A stretch of 64,000 nucleotides of DNA from Magnetospirillum moscoviense (GTDB lineage Bacteria > Pseudomonadota > Alphaproteobacteria > Rhodospirillales > Magnetospirillaceae). How positions within the stretch are numbered: position 1 is the first letter of the stretch; every line of letters starts with the position of its first letter. The translations under genes and the position numbers were made by a program. Below, one piece after another: positions 28,196 to 36,745 of the stretch. The stretch spans positions 21,437 to 85,436 of the forward strand of contig NZ_LWQU01000196.1 of NCBI RefSeq assembly GCF_001650635.1, written 5' to 3'. The notes beneath the pieces were generated by a model. That model worked only from the letters and a program-made list of their open reading frames with translations, had not been told where the DNA came from and searched no databases.

Positions 28196-28335
28196 ATTAA
28201 AGCGTTACATAAATACAAAAGCAACCCATCTGGAACAATATTTCCTGACTGTGGCCGTGTTGCAGCAGAGTATACCTTAATGTTGCAGGGAATATGTCTT
28301 CAAATTGTATTTTAAACAGAACATTTCGTAGATAG

Positions 28336-29232
28336 CTATGTTGTGTCTTGTTGATCGTTATCGCCATGCCTCTTGATGTAGATACGGATAGAAAACTCCG
28401 TCCACCGCGTCCCTCTCGGCGGCAGAAGTTCAGGATTGTTCATCATCATAGTGTTTATTATATCGGCAAGATGTCTGTTCGGAACGGATTTATGGCCTGA
28501 CTTTATGCTTTTAACTGCATCAATTATTATTTTAGCACGCTCTTTTGCAGCATCACTCTGTGCTGCTCGTCCTTTTGACTGTGCATCCTTCTTATTAGCC
28601 CACTCTGCGGCAAACCCGAGTTTACCGCCATCGGAAATGAATTTTTTTAGACCCGCAGTGCGTCTAAGCTTTTTAATTTTATCTCTTCTCCGTTGCCGCT
28701 CTTTATCTCTCTGCTGTTCAAAATACTCGTGGAGAGCTTCGTCCCTATCGGCAGGGTCAATCCATATAATTTGGATGCCGCGATGATTAATCTCTGTTTG
28801 GAATTTTATCCTTCCAGTAGTTAGTGATGAAAACCCGCGACCACTGTGATGTCTAAAAGAATGAATAATTAGCGGTGCGTCATTCCGTTCGCACCATGAC
28901 ATTGCAAGATTAATCGTTGGGAAGACCTTAAATGTAGGAAGATGCCCCGTCTCTTCAAACAAAAATACTTTTGAAATTTCAAAGCCAGCAAGGCGGGCCA
29001 TCTCGCCTGCCTTTTTATGCTGCACCTTTAATGTGACCGATTGAGCCAGGGCAACATCCAAGGGCGTATCATTTTTGATGCGATCCCTATCATGCCCTCT
29101 GTGTGTCCAGAGGAATGCTGCACATGGCTTTCGATTCCGGTTCATTCCACGCCATTCCTCACCAAGAATACCGTTGTTCAGTCGAATATTCTCAGGATTC
29201 CGGCCAGTTTCAAACTGCCTTCTCCGAATCAT
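28336..29232 (-). CDS. Resolvase-like protein lacking obvious catalytic residues
   Basis: 298 aa, AT-rich. Residues about 70-165 follow the layout of a serine-recombinase N-terminal domain (AGEMARLAGFEISKVFLFEE; LAMSWCERNDAPLIIHS; INHRGIQIIWIDP), then a Lys/Arg-rich helical linker, then a C-terminal LADIINTMMMNNPELLPPRG ... FSIRIYIKRH similar to the minor-groove module of recombinases. The nucleophile Ser motif and the LDRxxR motif are not apparent, so it may bind DNA without recombining it, or be another family altogether. Confidence 0.5.
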   Translation of the reverse strand: MIRRRQFETGRNPENIRLNNGILGEEWRGMNRNRKPCAAFLWTHRGHDRDRIKNDTPLDVALAQSVTLKVQHKKAGEMARLAGFEISKVFLFEETGHLPTFKVFPTINLAMSWCERNDAPLIIHSFRHHSGRGFSSLTTGRIKFQTEINHRGIQIIWIDPADRDEALHEYFEQQRDKERQRRRDKIKKLRRTAGLKKFISDGGKLGFAAEWANKKDAQSKGRAAQSDAAKERAKIIIDAVKSIKSGHKSVPNRHLADIINTMMMNNPELLPPRGTRWTEFSIRIYIKRHGDNDQQDTT

Positions 29233-29321
29233 CTCGCTGCATCGTTACTGCCTCCAATTCGCCTGATAGCCTGTAAACACGCTGAATTCAAATGCAGCGT
29301 CGGCATTCAAAGGAGTTTGAG

Positions 29322-29510
29322 ATGGCTACCAATTGCACTGCACTTGCCAACCAAACGATGCACATGGACTTCAATGTGCTGGTTGGATGCTCAACCGGCT
29401 TGCGGTTGGTGCTTTGCGAACGTCACTCGACCATTCCGACGCCTGCCAACGACAACAACCCGCCCACCCCGCCCAAGCCCCCCGCCTTGGCTATGCGGCG
29501 GGCCGCTTGA
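29322..29510 (+). CDS. Small hypothetical protein, leader of the methyltransferase operon
   Basis: 62 aa from ATG 29322 with AAAGGAG 6-7 bp upstream; sequence MATNCTALANQTMHMDFNVL, ending in a Pro-rich tail with PTPANDNNPP. No domain is recognised. It heads a tight plus-strand run (29322-32297). Confidence 0.5.
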   Translation: MATNCTALANQTMHMDFNVLVGCSTGLRLVLCERHSTIPTPANDNNPPTPPKPPALAMRRAA

Positions 29511-29529
29511 ATCAAAAGGAGTACCCATT

Positions 29530-30267
29530 ATGTCCGACTATGAAGTCATTCTTCGCCCTTCCCGGAAGGCGGTGAACTCCGCCGTCTCCCTGGGGCTTCG
29601 TACCCACATTGCCCTCGTCAACGTCGTCGTCGCCGCTTTCGCGGTGCTCCCCGAACTCCGCAAGGACGAGGCCGCGTTTATCAATTTCGCCCAGCACCAA
29701 TATGGCCTGACCGTCAAGGGCAAGGCGGTGGACGATTTCACCCTGCTCGTGGTCAAGGTCTTGTTCCACAACGTCTCGGAGAAGACGGACTTCCGCCGCC
29801 GTCTTGGGCAGATTGCGACCGCCCTTCGGCATCTGGAACTGCACCGTGACGAGTTCCCCGCCGAATACGTCAAGCGGTTGATTCACGACCAGGGCGGTAT
29901 GTCGGGGCTGGTGAAAGCTTTCCGCAATGAGAGTCGGACCAGCCGCAACCCGAACCGCGAAGAGAAGAAGGTCCGCACCATCCAGACCTACGTCGCCGGT
30001 CTGCCGCAGATCGGGACGACCACCCACTACGCCGACCATCAGTGCACGACCATCAATGATGTCAAGGACAGCCAGACTCTCGAAGCCCTGGCTCAATCGC
30101 CGGGTCGAGTCCTGATCGTGGGCGACATCGACGAGCAGTTCAATCTTACGAATTTACGGGTCGTTGAACGCGACCAGGGCGAAATCGACCGCCTGCTTAC
30201 CCGCAAGGCTGCCCAGGTCGCCAAGACCGGAAGCAATGACAATCAGCCCATGAAGGAGGCCATTTAA
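29530..30267 (+). CDS. Hypothetical protein in the methyltransferase operon
   Basis: 245 aa from ATG 29530 with AAAAGGAG upstream. It starts MSDYEVILRPSRKAVNSAVS, is helical and charged, and shows no recognised motif. The C-terminus GSNDNQPMKEAI is echoed by the next protein's SNDNQKFQEAM because both 3' ends encode an AAGGAGGCCAT-type ribosome-binding site for the following gene. It is 0 bp from the next start, so translation is coupled. The whole open frame extends far upstream but lacks coding character before 29530. Confidence 0.7.
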   Translation: MSDYEVILRPSRKAVNSAVSLGLRTHIALVNVVVAAFAVLPELRKDEAAFINFAQHQYGLTVKGKAVDDFTLLVVKVLFHNVSEKTDFRRRLGQIATALRHLELHRDEFPAEYVKRLIHDQGGMSGLVKAFRNESRTSRNPNREEKKVRTIQTYVAGLPQIGTTTHYADHQCTTINDVKDSQTLEALAQSPGRVLIVGDIDEQFNLTNLRVVERDQGEIDRLLTRKAAQVAKTGSNDNQPMKEAI

Positions 30268-30666
30268 ATGTTCACCAAGTCCCAGATTGAAGCCGCCCGT
30301 TACACCCTGCGGACGCCCTTCGACCACCCCGAATCCGAGGCCATGCGGAAGAGCATTCTCTGGCTCATGGACCAGTACATGGTCAACCCGCCGCCGACCA
30401 AGCAGGGTCTGAAGACCCACAAGCCCCGCCGTACTTATGACGAAGCGGCGGACATCATCCTCTCCGAAGACCCGCCTTCGGTTCTGATCGAACGCTATGG
30501 CATCAAGGTGGGGACGATCAAGGCGATCAAGTCCGGGGCCGGGAGCTACAAGAAGTTCGGGGGCTGCCTGGAACTCTGGAAGGAATACAGCGAGAAGTAC
30601 CCTGCTGAGATTCACGGCATGACGAAAAGCAGCAACGACAATCAGAAATTCCAGGAGGCCATGTGA
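30268..30666 (+). CDS. Hypothetical protein with HTH-like segment
   Basis: 132 aa, starting MFTKSQIEAARYTLRTPF. Residues about 60-95 (AADIILSEDPPSVLIERYG then IKVGTIKAIKSGAGSY) resemble the helix-turn-helix found in phage and HNH-associated proteins. The stop overlaps the start of the methyltransferase gene (ATGTGATG region), so they are co-expressed. A DNA-binding role is inferred. Confidence 0.65.
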   Translation: MFTKSQIEAARYTLRTPFDHPESEAMRKSILWLMDQYMVNPPPTKQGLKTHKPRRTYDEAADIILSEDPPSVLIERYGIKVGTIKAIKSGAGSYKKFGGCLELWKEYSEKYPAEIHGMTKSSNDNQKFQEAM

Positions 30667-32297
30667 TGATTACCGCCCTCAAGTCTTACCTGAACACCAC
30701 CGTGGTTCCCGTTCCTGAATCCATGTCGAGCATGATCAAGTCCCCTGGGGGGAAGCACCGGACGGCTTCCGATCTGGTCAACCTCGCCCCATTCAATGTG
30801 GAGGAATACCGCGAACCCTTCGCCGGGTCTGCCGCCGTGGGTTTCCGTATGGTTCGGACGGGCCGTGTCACGGATATCTGGCTCAACGACCTCGATTCCA
30901 ACATTGCCAACCAGTGGACCGTGGTTCGCGACGACCCCGCCGGTCTGATGCGGGTGCTGCATTCGCTGATTGAACAGTTTGGGGCTGCCAGCCAAGAATT
31001 GTTCGATCTGGCCGTTCAGATGGTCGAGAGCGACGACCGGGCCGAGGCGGCGGCGGGCTTCTACGTTCGCAACCACCTGTCCATGTTTGGCACCAACGGC
31101 ATGTCGCGTTTTGCCCCGAGCATTGAACGTGACGGTCGCGGCCTCAAGCCGGTCCACATCAATTACATCCCCCAGTTTTCGGCTTGGCTCCAGGGTGCCC
31201 GGATCACCAATTTGGACTACCGCGAGGTTCTGGACGCCCCTGGCTCCGGGGTCATGTGTTTTCTCGACCCGCCCTATGCCAAGGTAAGCAAGCGGATGTA
31301 TACGTGCGGCGAACTCGACCTGGAAGAGCTTGCCCGGCACGTTCGCAACAGCGGCCATTCCTGCTTGGTCACTGTGGACGACAGCCCGGAGAATCGTGTC
31401 GCATTCTCGGACATGAATCCGATCTGCCGCACCTACACCAGCAACATGGGCAAGTTTCACGAGGCGGCGGAACTGATCTGTGCCAACTACTCCACCCCGC
31501 TCTATGCCTTCCATGCCCGCAGCATCGGGGTGGAGATCGAGCAGGCCGCCCCGGTAGTCTTGCCCAACAATGATGAGGTGCCGGTGGTGAAGGCCGAAAC
31601 GGCCACCGACGATTCACCCGCTGGTGAACCCACGAAGAAGGAATGGAAGGCCCGGACCCTTTTCATCACCGAGGGGAACGAAAAAAAGAATTGCGAGTGG
31701 TATACACCGCCCAGTTTGCTCCGCCATATCTATGCCGCCAACGACAACCAGCCGCTCGATCTCGACCCTTGTTCGCCCAGCAAGGGGGAGAGTGCCCCGG
31801 TTTGGGCACTCCAGCATTTCACCCAGGACGACGACGGCTTGGCTCAAAAATGGCACGGTCGTGTTTGGTTGAACCCCCCATATCATAGCCTTCGTCACTG
31901 GGTCGAAAAGGCCGCCGATGCGGTGTGGTGCCGCCACATGCCCGATGCTCCGACCGAATCTTCTGCTGTTCGTGACCAGCCCCTATGCGAAACCGTGGTC
32001 GGTATCATCCCGGTTCGCACCCACACGAGCTACTGGCGGAAATTCGTGAGTGAACATGCCTGCGTGTTCTTCATCACGGGCAAGGTTGGGTTCTTGAAGG
32101 GGATTGATGGGAAAGGTGTCGAAGTTCAATCCCGGATGCCCGAGGGCTTGGCCTTTGTGATCTGGGGAAACCATAGGCCGTTTTCGAATTATCTCCGGTC
32201 GCTTCCCAAGTCGGTGATCGACGTGTACGAACGATCCGGCCCTGCCATCCACGATCACCCTGTGCGGTATTGGGATGCGATCAAGAAGGTGGGATGA
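30663..32297 (+). CDS. Double-domain DNA N6-adenine methyltransferase (D12/Dam + phage Dam type)
   Basis: 544 aa. The N-terminal half is a D12-class Dam enzyme: motif I YREPFAGSAAVGF near residue 50 and motif IV FLDPPYAK near residue 200. After a linker (TATDDSPAGEPTKKEWKA) the C-terminal half is a phage-type N6-adenine methyltransferase: CEWYTPPSLLRHIYA, LDLDPCSP and motif IV WLNPPYHSLRHW near residue 403. Both active sites look intact, so one polypeptide may methylate two sites. No restriction enzyme is adjacent; roles in anti-restriction or replication control are inferred. Confidence 0.88.
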   Translation: MMITALKSYLNTTVVPVPESMSSMIKSPGGKHRTASDLVNLAPFNVEEYREPFAGSAAVGFRMVRTGRVTDIWLNDLDSNIANQWTVVRDDPAGLMRVLHSLIEQFGAASQELFDLAVQMVESDDRAEAAAGFYVRNHLSMFGTNGMSRFAPSIERDGRGLKPVHINYIPQFSAWLQGARITNLDYREVLDAPGSGVMCFLDPPYAKVSKRMYTCGELDLEELARHVRNSGHSCLVTVDDSPENRVAFSDMNPICRTYTSNMGKFHEAAELICANYSTPLYAFHARSIGVEIEQAAPVVLPNNDEVPVVKAETATDDSPAGEPTKKEWKARTLFITEGNEKKNCEWYTPPSLLRHIYAANDNQPLDLDPCSPSKGESAPVWALQHFTQDDDGLAQKWHGRVWLNPPYHSLRHWVEKAADAVWCRHMPDAPTESSAVRDQPLCETVVGIIPVRTHTSYWRKFVSEHACVFFITGKVGFLKGIDGKGVEVQSRMPEGLAFVIWGNHRPFSNYLRSLPKSVIDVYERSGPAIHDHPVRYWDAIKKVG

Positions 32298-32362
32298 TGG
32301 AGTACCGTCTGCCCGCGACATCGGAACATTGCTGCACCGGATTTCAAAACGATGCAATGAAG

Positions 32363-32400
32363 CGGCGTGAAGGCCGAATTTTCACCCAACCTTCACGCCG
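32363..32400. terminator. Bidirectional hairpin between convergent genes
   Basis: 11-bp perfect arms CGGCGTGAAGG (32363-32373) and CCTTCACGCCG (32390-32400) around a 16-nt loop containing TTTT. It lies between the methyltransferase stop and the convergent 142-aa gene stop. Confidence 0.6.
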
Positions 32401-32412
32401 ATCCCTGATGAC

Positions 32413-32841
32413 CTATTCACCCGACCTGTTCCGCTTGGCCTTGGCCTTTGCCGCTTCGATCTGGGTATCGAGTTCGCCGGACTTCACGGCCTGGACCACC
32501 TGGGTCAGTACAGTGATCACCTCCTTTTCGGTCTTACCGGCAACAATGCTCGGCTTTCCCGGCTGGAGTTCGACCACGACGGCATGACCGTAGCGTACCT
32601 GCACCATGATGTTCCCATCGGTAGCACGCCAGAACCAGGGCTTCGGGGGAGCCGCGACCGACTTGCGGATGGCATTGCCTTCGGAATCCTTGGTGTAGCG
32701 GGTGCGTTCGACCTTGAAATTGGCATCACCCAGCAGACCGATCTGGTTCTGAATCCCATCGATCACCACATCACGGGCAGACTTCTTGCGGGTTTCCGAG
32801 ATCAGCGGACGCTTGGCATCGGAAAGCTTAAGGTTAAGCAT
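32413..32841 (-). CDS. Hypothetical protein (phage/island type)
   Basis: 142 aa from ATG 32841, chosen for GGAGG 7 bp upstream. Begins MLNLKLSDAKRPLISETRKK, then a basic, mixed alpha/beta core with KPWFWRATDGNIMVQVRYG and a Lys/Ala-rich C-terminus. The family is not recognised with certainty; similar small proteins occur in alphaproteobacterial prophages and islands. Monocistronic, ending at the bidirectional hairpin. Confidence 0.65.
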   Translation of the reverse strand: MLNLKLSDAKRPLISETRKKSARDVVIDGIQNQIGLLGDANFKVERTRYTKDSEGNAIRKSVAAPPKPWFWRATDGNIMVQVRYGHAVVVELQPGKPSIVAGKTEKEVITVLTQVVQAVKSGELDTQIEAAKAKAKRNRSGE

Positions 32842-32930
32842 AGTAACCTCCATGCATTGACATCTGCACATAGGTTAAGGACTCAATTTAGTATTTGCAA
32901 TATAGCCAGACAAATAATTTTTTGTATCGA

Positions 32931-33239
32931 TCACTCGACACGACGCCAAACTTCCGTCCACGCTTCGTTTTCAAGTTTCTTCAGTGCCTTCACACCCTCT
33001 TTATATTCAGTAGCTTGTGCAGCATCGGTGCATTCTACGGCAGCTTCATTTGTTGCATCGATCACTCCGGTCACATTTGATATCAATGACAAAAGTGCTT
33101 CAGTCGATATCCTTCGGTTTCTTGATTTCGATGAGCTTAAGTAGCTTTGACCACGATTTAACCACTCCCCGAATTCACGACCTGATTTCACGATTCCAAG
33201 GCAATGGAACTCTTCGTATATATCCTGTAGTTCACGCAT
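32931..33239 (-). CDS. Hypothetical HTH-like small protein
   Basis: 102 aa from ATG 33239 with AGGAGT upstream. MRELQDIYEEFHCLGIVKSG, then FGEWLNRGQSYLSSSKSRNR and ISTEALLSLISNV suggest a small helix-turn-helix of the type seen in alphaproteobacterial orphan regulators; the rest is helical. It overlaps nothing and lies downstream of the helicase/primase gene on the same strand. Confidence 0.6.
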   Translation of the reverse strand: MRELQDIYEEFHCLGIVKSGREFGEWLNRGQSYLSSSKSRNRRISTEALLSLISNVTGVIDATNEAAVECTDAAQATEYKEGVKALKKLENEAWTEVWRRVE

Positions 33240-33276
33240 ATCGACGTTACTCCTGCTGATGTTGCAGGAGTATTTA

Positions 33277-35829
33277 TCAAGCTGCTGCGTTCCCACGTGC
33301 AGCCCACCCCAGATATCGACCTATCTGATTTCTGGAATTGTAGCGGCCACTTCCGATGGTCGGCCCGATTTCTCTTTTTTCCAATCCCGCAGCGAATGCC
33401 GCCTGTTCCAGCCGGGTTTCGACCATCCATGTGTCGAGCAAACCGGCACTTGCCATGGCGAACCCATGCAGCGATGCCCGGTATAGGCCGCAGTTTCGTC
33501 CCAGCACGACATCACCGATGGCGGCGACCAGTTTCTCAAAATATGCAGCGGCATGAGAGTGATCTTCGGGCATGGGCAATTCATCTGGAACGGCAATCAA
33601 GACCGGCGGAGGCATATCGACAGGCAGGATGTTGTTCTGGACCCATAGGGTGGGATTGATCGGATCGCCGTCATAGACCCGGAAAAACCCATCACTGCCA
33701 TCCATGGGTTTGCACGGCAGGTACATCATGTTCTCCACCGACAGCTTGGTCGGGTCTATCCCATGGCATGGCTTTGCCGATCCCCGTTTCCGTTGCCGGG
33801 GTGAGCAATATCCGTTGGACTGGACCACCTTGATGATCTGTTTGCAGATGGAGTCGTAGGTCTCAGCCATCATGTAGCCGGTCGTCGGCATGAATACCCG
33901 GTAGCGGGTGTCGTTGGTCGAGGAGGCCGTGTTGTAAACCACCATGGCTTTTCCCGCGAACATCTTGGCGAAGGCGTGATAGGGCATGTCGCCATCATCG
34001 ATATCGAGCCAGATGCCCCAGGTGATCACCGCGTTTTCCCTTCCCCTGCTTTTGTCGCCCAGAGTTGGGTTGAACAGGGTCGGGCTGATCAGGAAGTTGC
34101 TGTGCTTGTCCTGGCAGGTCCGCCCATGGCAATGACGAAGCCACTCGATCATGTCGCCCATGGACTTGAGGAACAGATGACGGGTGGTGTTGGTGTCCCG
34201 GATGTGGCGGAACAAAGTTCCAGCGAATAGCTCCCGTTCCAGAATAGACAAATCCATGAAATCAGATGCAGATGTATCTGCTAACGGCAAATGGTCATGT
34301 TTCGATGTAACGATAGGTGAATATATATTATTCGCCAATCGTAACGGTGAAATCTTACCATTTTGTATTCCGGGCAATATATTAGCCAGTTCCACTTCCC
34401 CCATCTGCTCATCTTGCCTCTTGCGATATGCCCGAACACGGGCTGAATTATCCGCATGGAGCCGAATGCGGTGCCCCTTGCCCTTCTTTGCAAGCTGAAC
34501 ACCTGGAGCTTGGACCATGGTGCAGCCAGGAAACTGATCGGCCAGCCACTGGGCTACACTGACATCGGTGACCACGACCCGAACTGGTACATCGCAATGG
34601 AGATCACGAAGACTGCACCGCATCACTGCCTGATAGACGGCTTGATGGCAGATCGCGTCCCTGATCTGGTCTGGGGTAATGCCGAAATTCGACAAGAACC
34701 GGCATTGCATAGGTGTTGGCAGGAACGAGGCCACCACCACGACATTATGAAAATCGGAAAACTTATTCATTCCATGGGGTTTGTGCGGCAACGCGGTCGC
34801 GGGCAACTGGGCGAAAAATTCCTCGGCGGCATCCTCTACGTCCTTGTTCACCTGATAGAGGAATGGCTGATCCCCAACCAGTTCGGCGGCCTTGGTCAGG
34901 CCGAGGATGGTGTTGCTGATCTCCGTTCCATCGACAGTGACCTTCTTGCCGCCCAGCTTTTTGGACCAACTATCTTCGGCCAGATAATGAATGGAGACCC
35001 GATGACCGTTCTGGTGCTGCTGAAACCGAAGGGCTTTGTTCAACTGGCTATGTGGTTCAAACACCGCCCCCTGGACTGCCCATAGGTGATGAAGCAGCGA
35101 CTCCTCAAAGTGTGCCCCCATGATGATCGCCGAAGCAAACTTGGTGAATGCCGATGGCTTCAGAACTCCAAACAGGTAGAGGGGATATTTCCCGTTCTCG
35201 GTGTCACCGGCCACGGTGCGTTCGATGTTCTCCCTGATCGCGAAGACATCATAATCCGGGTCCAGAATGGCTCGGGCTATGGTTCTGAATTCGGCATCAA
35301 CGGCATCATCACCATCAGCAAGACGGCGAAGCTTGGCATTGTCTGTTGCTGCCACCTTGACGTTATCGGCGGAAAAATCCTGCCATGTTATGGCCGATGT
35401 GATGATCTCGTGGTTGTGGGGGAGGTGCTTGCAGAACATCACGTCGGGGGCGGGAATCTCATCGACGATCACATGCCAGTGTTCGGGCCGGTGGAAATAT
35501 GGCAACCGCAGCAATGCCTGCTGTGTCAAAAACAGTACCTGGCCCTCTTCACCTGGGCATTTCAAATGCCCCATGATCGTGGTGATCACCTGCCCTTCTT
35601 CGCAGGTGCTGCTATCGAACCGGTAGACCGGAACCGGCTTCTTTCGCCGTGAACTGGCCCGTTCCTTAGCCTTGGCAAACCATTCGTCGATGCAGGTTTT
35701 CGTGGGCTGGGCGATGATGACCTTGTGGCCCTTGGCTGCCATATCCACCGCGTAGGTGACGGCGGCGTCGGTCTTGCCTGCACTTGCAGGACTTGAAACT
35801 GTGAGAATTCGTTTCCCCTTGATCTCCAT
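33277..35829 (-). CDS. Helicase/primase-like replication protein
   Basis: 850 aa from ATG 35829 (MEIKGKRILTVSSPASAGKT); a GTG at 35892 lies inside a leader hairpin. The N-terminal NTPase has Walker A PASAGKT (residues 14-20) and DE box HVIVDEIPAPD. Near residue 600-680 a second domain shows WLDIDDGDMPYHAF and NTASSTNDTRYRVFMPTTG, the spacing of archaeo-eukaryotic primases in plasmid/phage replication proteins, with Asn where His is usual. A 71-bp palindrome is read in frame at residues about 490-513. Likely drives island replication after excision; inferred. Confidence 0.65.
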   Translation of the reverse strand: MEIKGKRILTVSSPASAGKTDAAVTYAVDMAAKGHKVIIAQPTKTCIDEWFAKAKERASSRRKKPVPVYRFDSSTCEEGQVITTIMGHLKCPGEEGQVLFLTQQALLRLPYFHRPEHWHVIVDEIPAPDVMFCKHLPHNHEIITSAITWQDFSADNVKVAATDNAKLRRLADGDDAVDAEFRTIARAILDPDYDVFAIRENIERTVAGDTENGKYPLYLFGVLKPSAFTKFASAIIMGAHFEESLLHHLWAVQGAVFEPHSQLNKALRFQQHQNGHRVSIHYLAEDSWSKKLGGKKVTVDGTEISNTILGLTKAAELVGDQPFLYQVNKDVEDAAEEFFAQLPATALPHKPHGMNKFSDFHNVVVVASFLPTPMQCRFLSNFGITPDQIRDAICHQAVYQAVMRCSLRDLHCDVPVRVVVTDVSVAQWLADQFPGCTMVQAPGVQLAKKGKGHRIRLHADNSARVRAYRKRQDEQMGEVELANILPGIQNGKISPLRLANNIYSPIVTSKHDHLPLADTSASDFMDLSILERELFAGTLFRHIRDTNTTRHLFLKSMGDMIEWLRHCHGRTCQDKHSNFLISPTLFNPTLGDKSRGRENAVITWGIWLDIDDGDMPYHAFAKMFAGKAMVVYNTASSTNDTRYRVFMPTTGYMMAETYDSICKQIIKVVQSNGYCSPRQRKRGSAKPCHGIDPTKLSVENMMYLPCKPMDGSDGFFRVYDGDPINPTLWVQNNILPVDMPPPVLIAVPDELPMPEDHSHAAAYFEKLVAAIGDVVLGRNCGLYRASLHGFAMASAGLLDTWMVETRLEQAAFAAGLEKREIGPTIGSGRYNSRNQIGRYLGWAARGNAAA
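34291..34361. repeat. 71-bp imperfect palindrome, copy A (inside a coding sequence)
   Basis: 23-bp arms starting ATGGT and ending ACCAT pair around an AT-rich centre; GTAACGA...TCGTAAC forms the inner arms. Copy B at 42232-42302 has the same length and about 55 of 71 identical bases. Here it is translated without a stop as part of the helicase/primase-like protein. Confidence 0.8.
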
Positions 35830-35846
35830 AATATCACCAAAAATAA

Positions 35847-35887
35847 AACCCTCGACAGTGCGAGCCGCCAAGCTCCTGTCGAGGGTT
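35847..35887 (-). terminator. Leader terminator (attenuator) before the helicase/primase gene
   Basis: On the minus strand, 12-bp perfect arms AACCCTCGACAG/CTGTCGAGGGTT close a 17-nt loop and are followed by TTTATTTTT, 18 bp before ATG 35829. The loop contains TTGGCGGCTCG, which is exactly complementary to CGAGCCGCCAA transcribed earlier from 35928-35938. This gives a candidate antiterminator pairing. The 300-bp gap up to the phosphatase gene (35888-36196) otherwise contains only the promoter region and a GCCAGCCC/GGGCTGGC stem at 36089-36120. Confidence 0.65.
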
Positions 35888-36196
35888 ATCACCCGAACCT
35901 ATCCGGGCGTTTGATTGTTGTGATCTGTTGGCGGCTCGATCAGTACATCTATTTATCAATAGCGATAATTCGCTGGCTCCATATGAAATGGGGGCCAAAC
36001 CCGTATAACCGGGCCGCACCGTCGCGGCCAATTTCTAAATTCAGCATGAACGCAGATAAGTAATTTGACAAAATCACCCCTGAAATGGGCCAGCCCGCCC
36101 AGGAGGCTGGTGGGGCTGGCGGCACAGACCACCCCAATTTGCCCAATCTCAATGTTCCTGTTATGATCTTATTCGGCCAGAATGGGAGGAAGCATC

Positions 36197-36745
36197 ATGA
36201 CCATCAAGACCAATCTTCCGTTCACCATGGACATCTGTGGGTTGGATGAATTGGCCGACGAGATGGAAGCTTTCGACCCGTCCCATGTGATCTCGATCCT
36301 CGATCCGGATGAAGATCACGACGATCTATTGGTGTTCCCTGGATCAATCAAGGTTCTGAGTCTGAGGTTTTTTGACATCCATGCCATGGGCGGAATGGTT
36401 GGCTCGATGCTTTCGGCCAGGGACAGGGCGGAATATCCTTGCGTCGATCACGCACACGCCATCCTGGATTTTGGTAGAGAGATACCCAGGGGTGGCCGGG
36501 TGCTGATTCATTGCTGGGCCGGGGTCAGCAGGTCAACCTCGGCGGCATATGTACTGGCTTGCATGCACGTACCTGCGGCAGAAGCCCTGAACCTGATCAT
36601 GGAGCTACGGCCCGGAGCGATGCCAAACAGGCTCATCGTAAAATTCGCAGACCGGATTCTTCGTGCTGAAGGCCAAATGGTTGGTGCGATTGATGGTCAC
36701 AAAAGCGATGTTGGCACTCGGTCAATCAAGTCGAGAAGACGTTGA
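36197..36745 (+). CDS. Dual-specificity/tyrosine phosphatase-like protein
   Basis: 182 aa from ATG 36197 with GGAGGAAG upstream. The Cys-X5-Arg active site is VLIHCWAGVSRSTSAA (about residues 103-118), with the general-acid loop likely around FFDIHAMGG. The C-terminal HRLI-like segment (ALNLIMELRPGAMPNRLIVKFAD) matches bacterial DSPc proteins. The substrate is unknown. It is divergent from the helicase/primase gene across the regulatory leader. Confidence 0.8.
   Translation: MTIKTNLPFTMDICGLDELADEMEAFDPSHVISILDPDEDHDDLLVFPGSIKVLSLRFFDIHAMGGMVGSMLSARDRAEYPCVDHAHAILDFGREIPRGGRVLIHCWAGVSRSTSAAYVLACMHVPAAEALNLIMELRPGAMPNRLIVKFADRILRAEGQMVGAIDGHKSDVGTRSIKSRRR

Noticed and set aside
29041..29529. 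N-terminal extension of the 245-aa gene
   Set aside because: The ATG at 29530 has a strong ribosome-binding site, and the extension overlaps the 62-aa gene and the opposite resolvase-like gene.
34456..35652. Plus-strand frames within the helicase/primase gene
   Set aside because: Shadows; Walker A, DE box and the acidic motifs are all in the minus-strand frame.
36089..36120. GCCAGCCC/GGGCTGGC stem as a terminator
   Set aside because: No T-tract on either strand and no gene ending there; may be only chance GC pairing.
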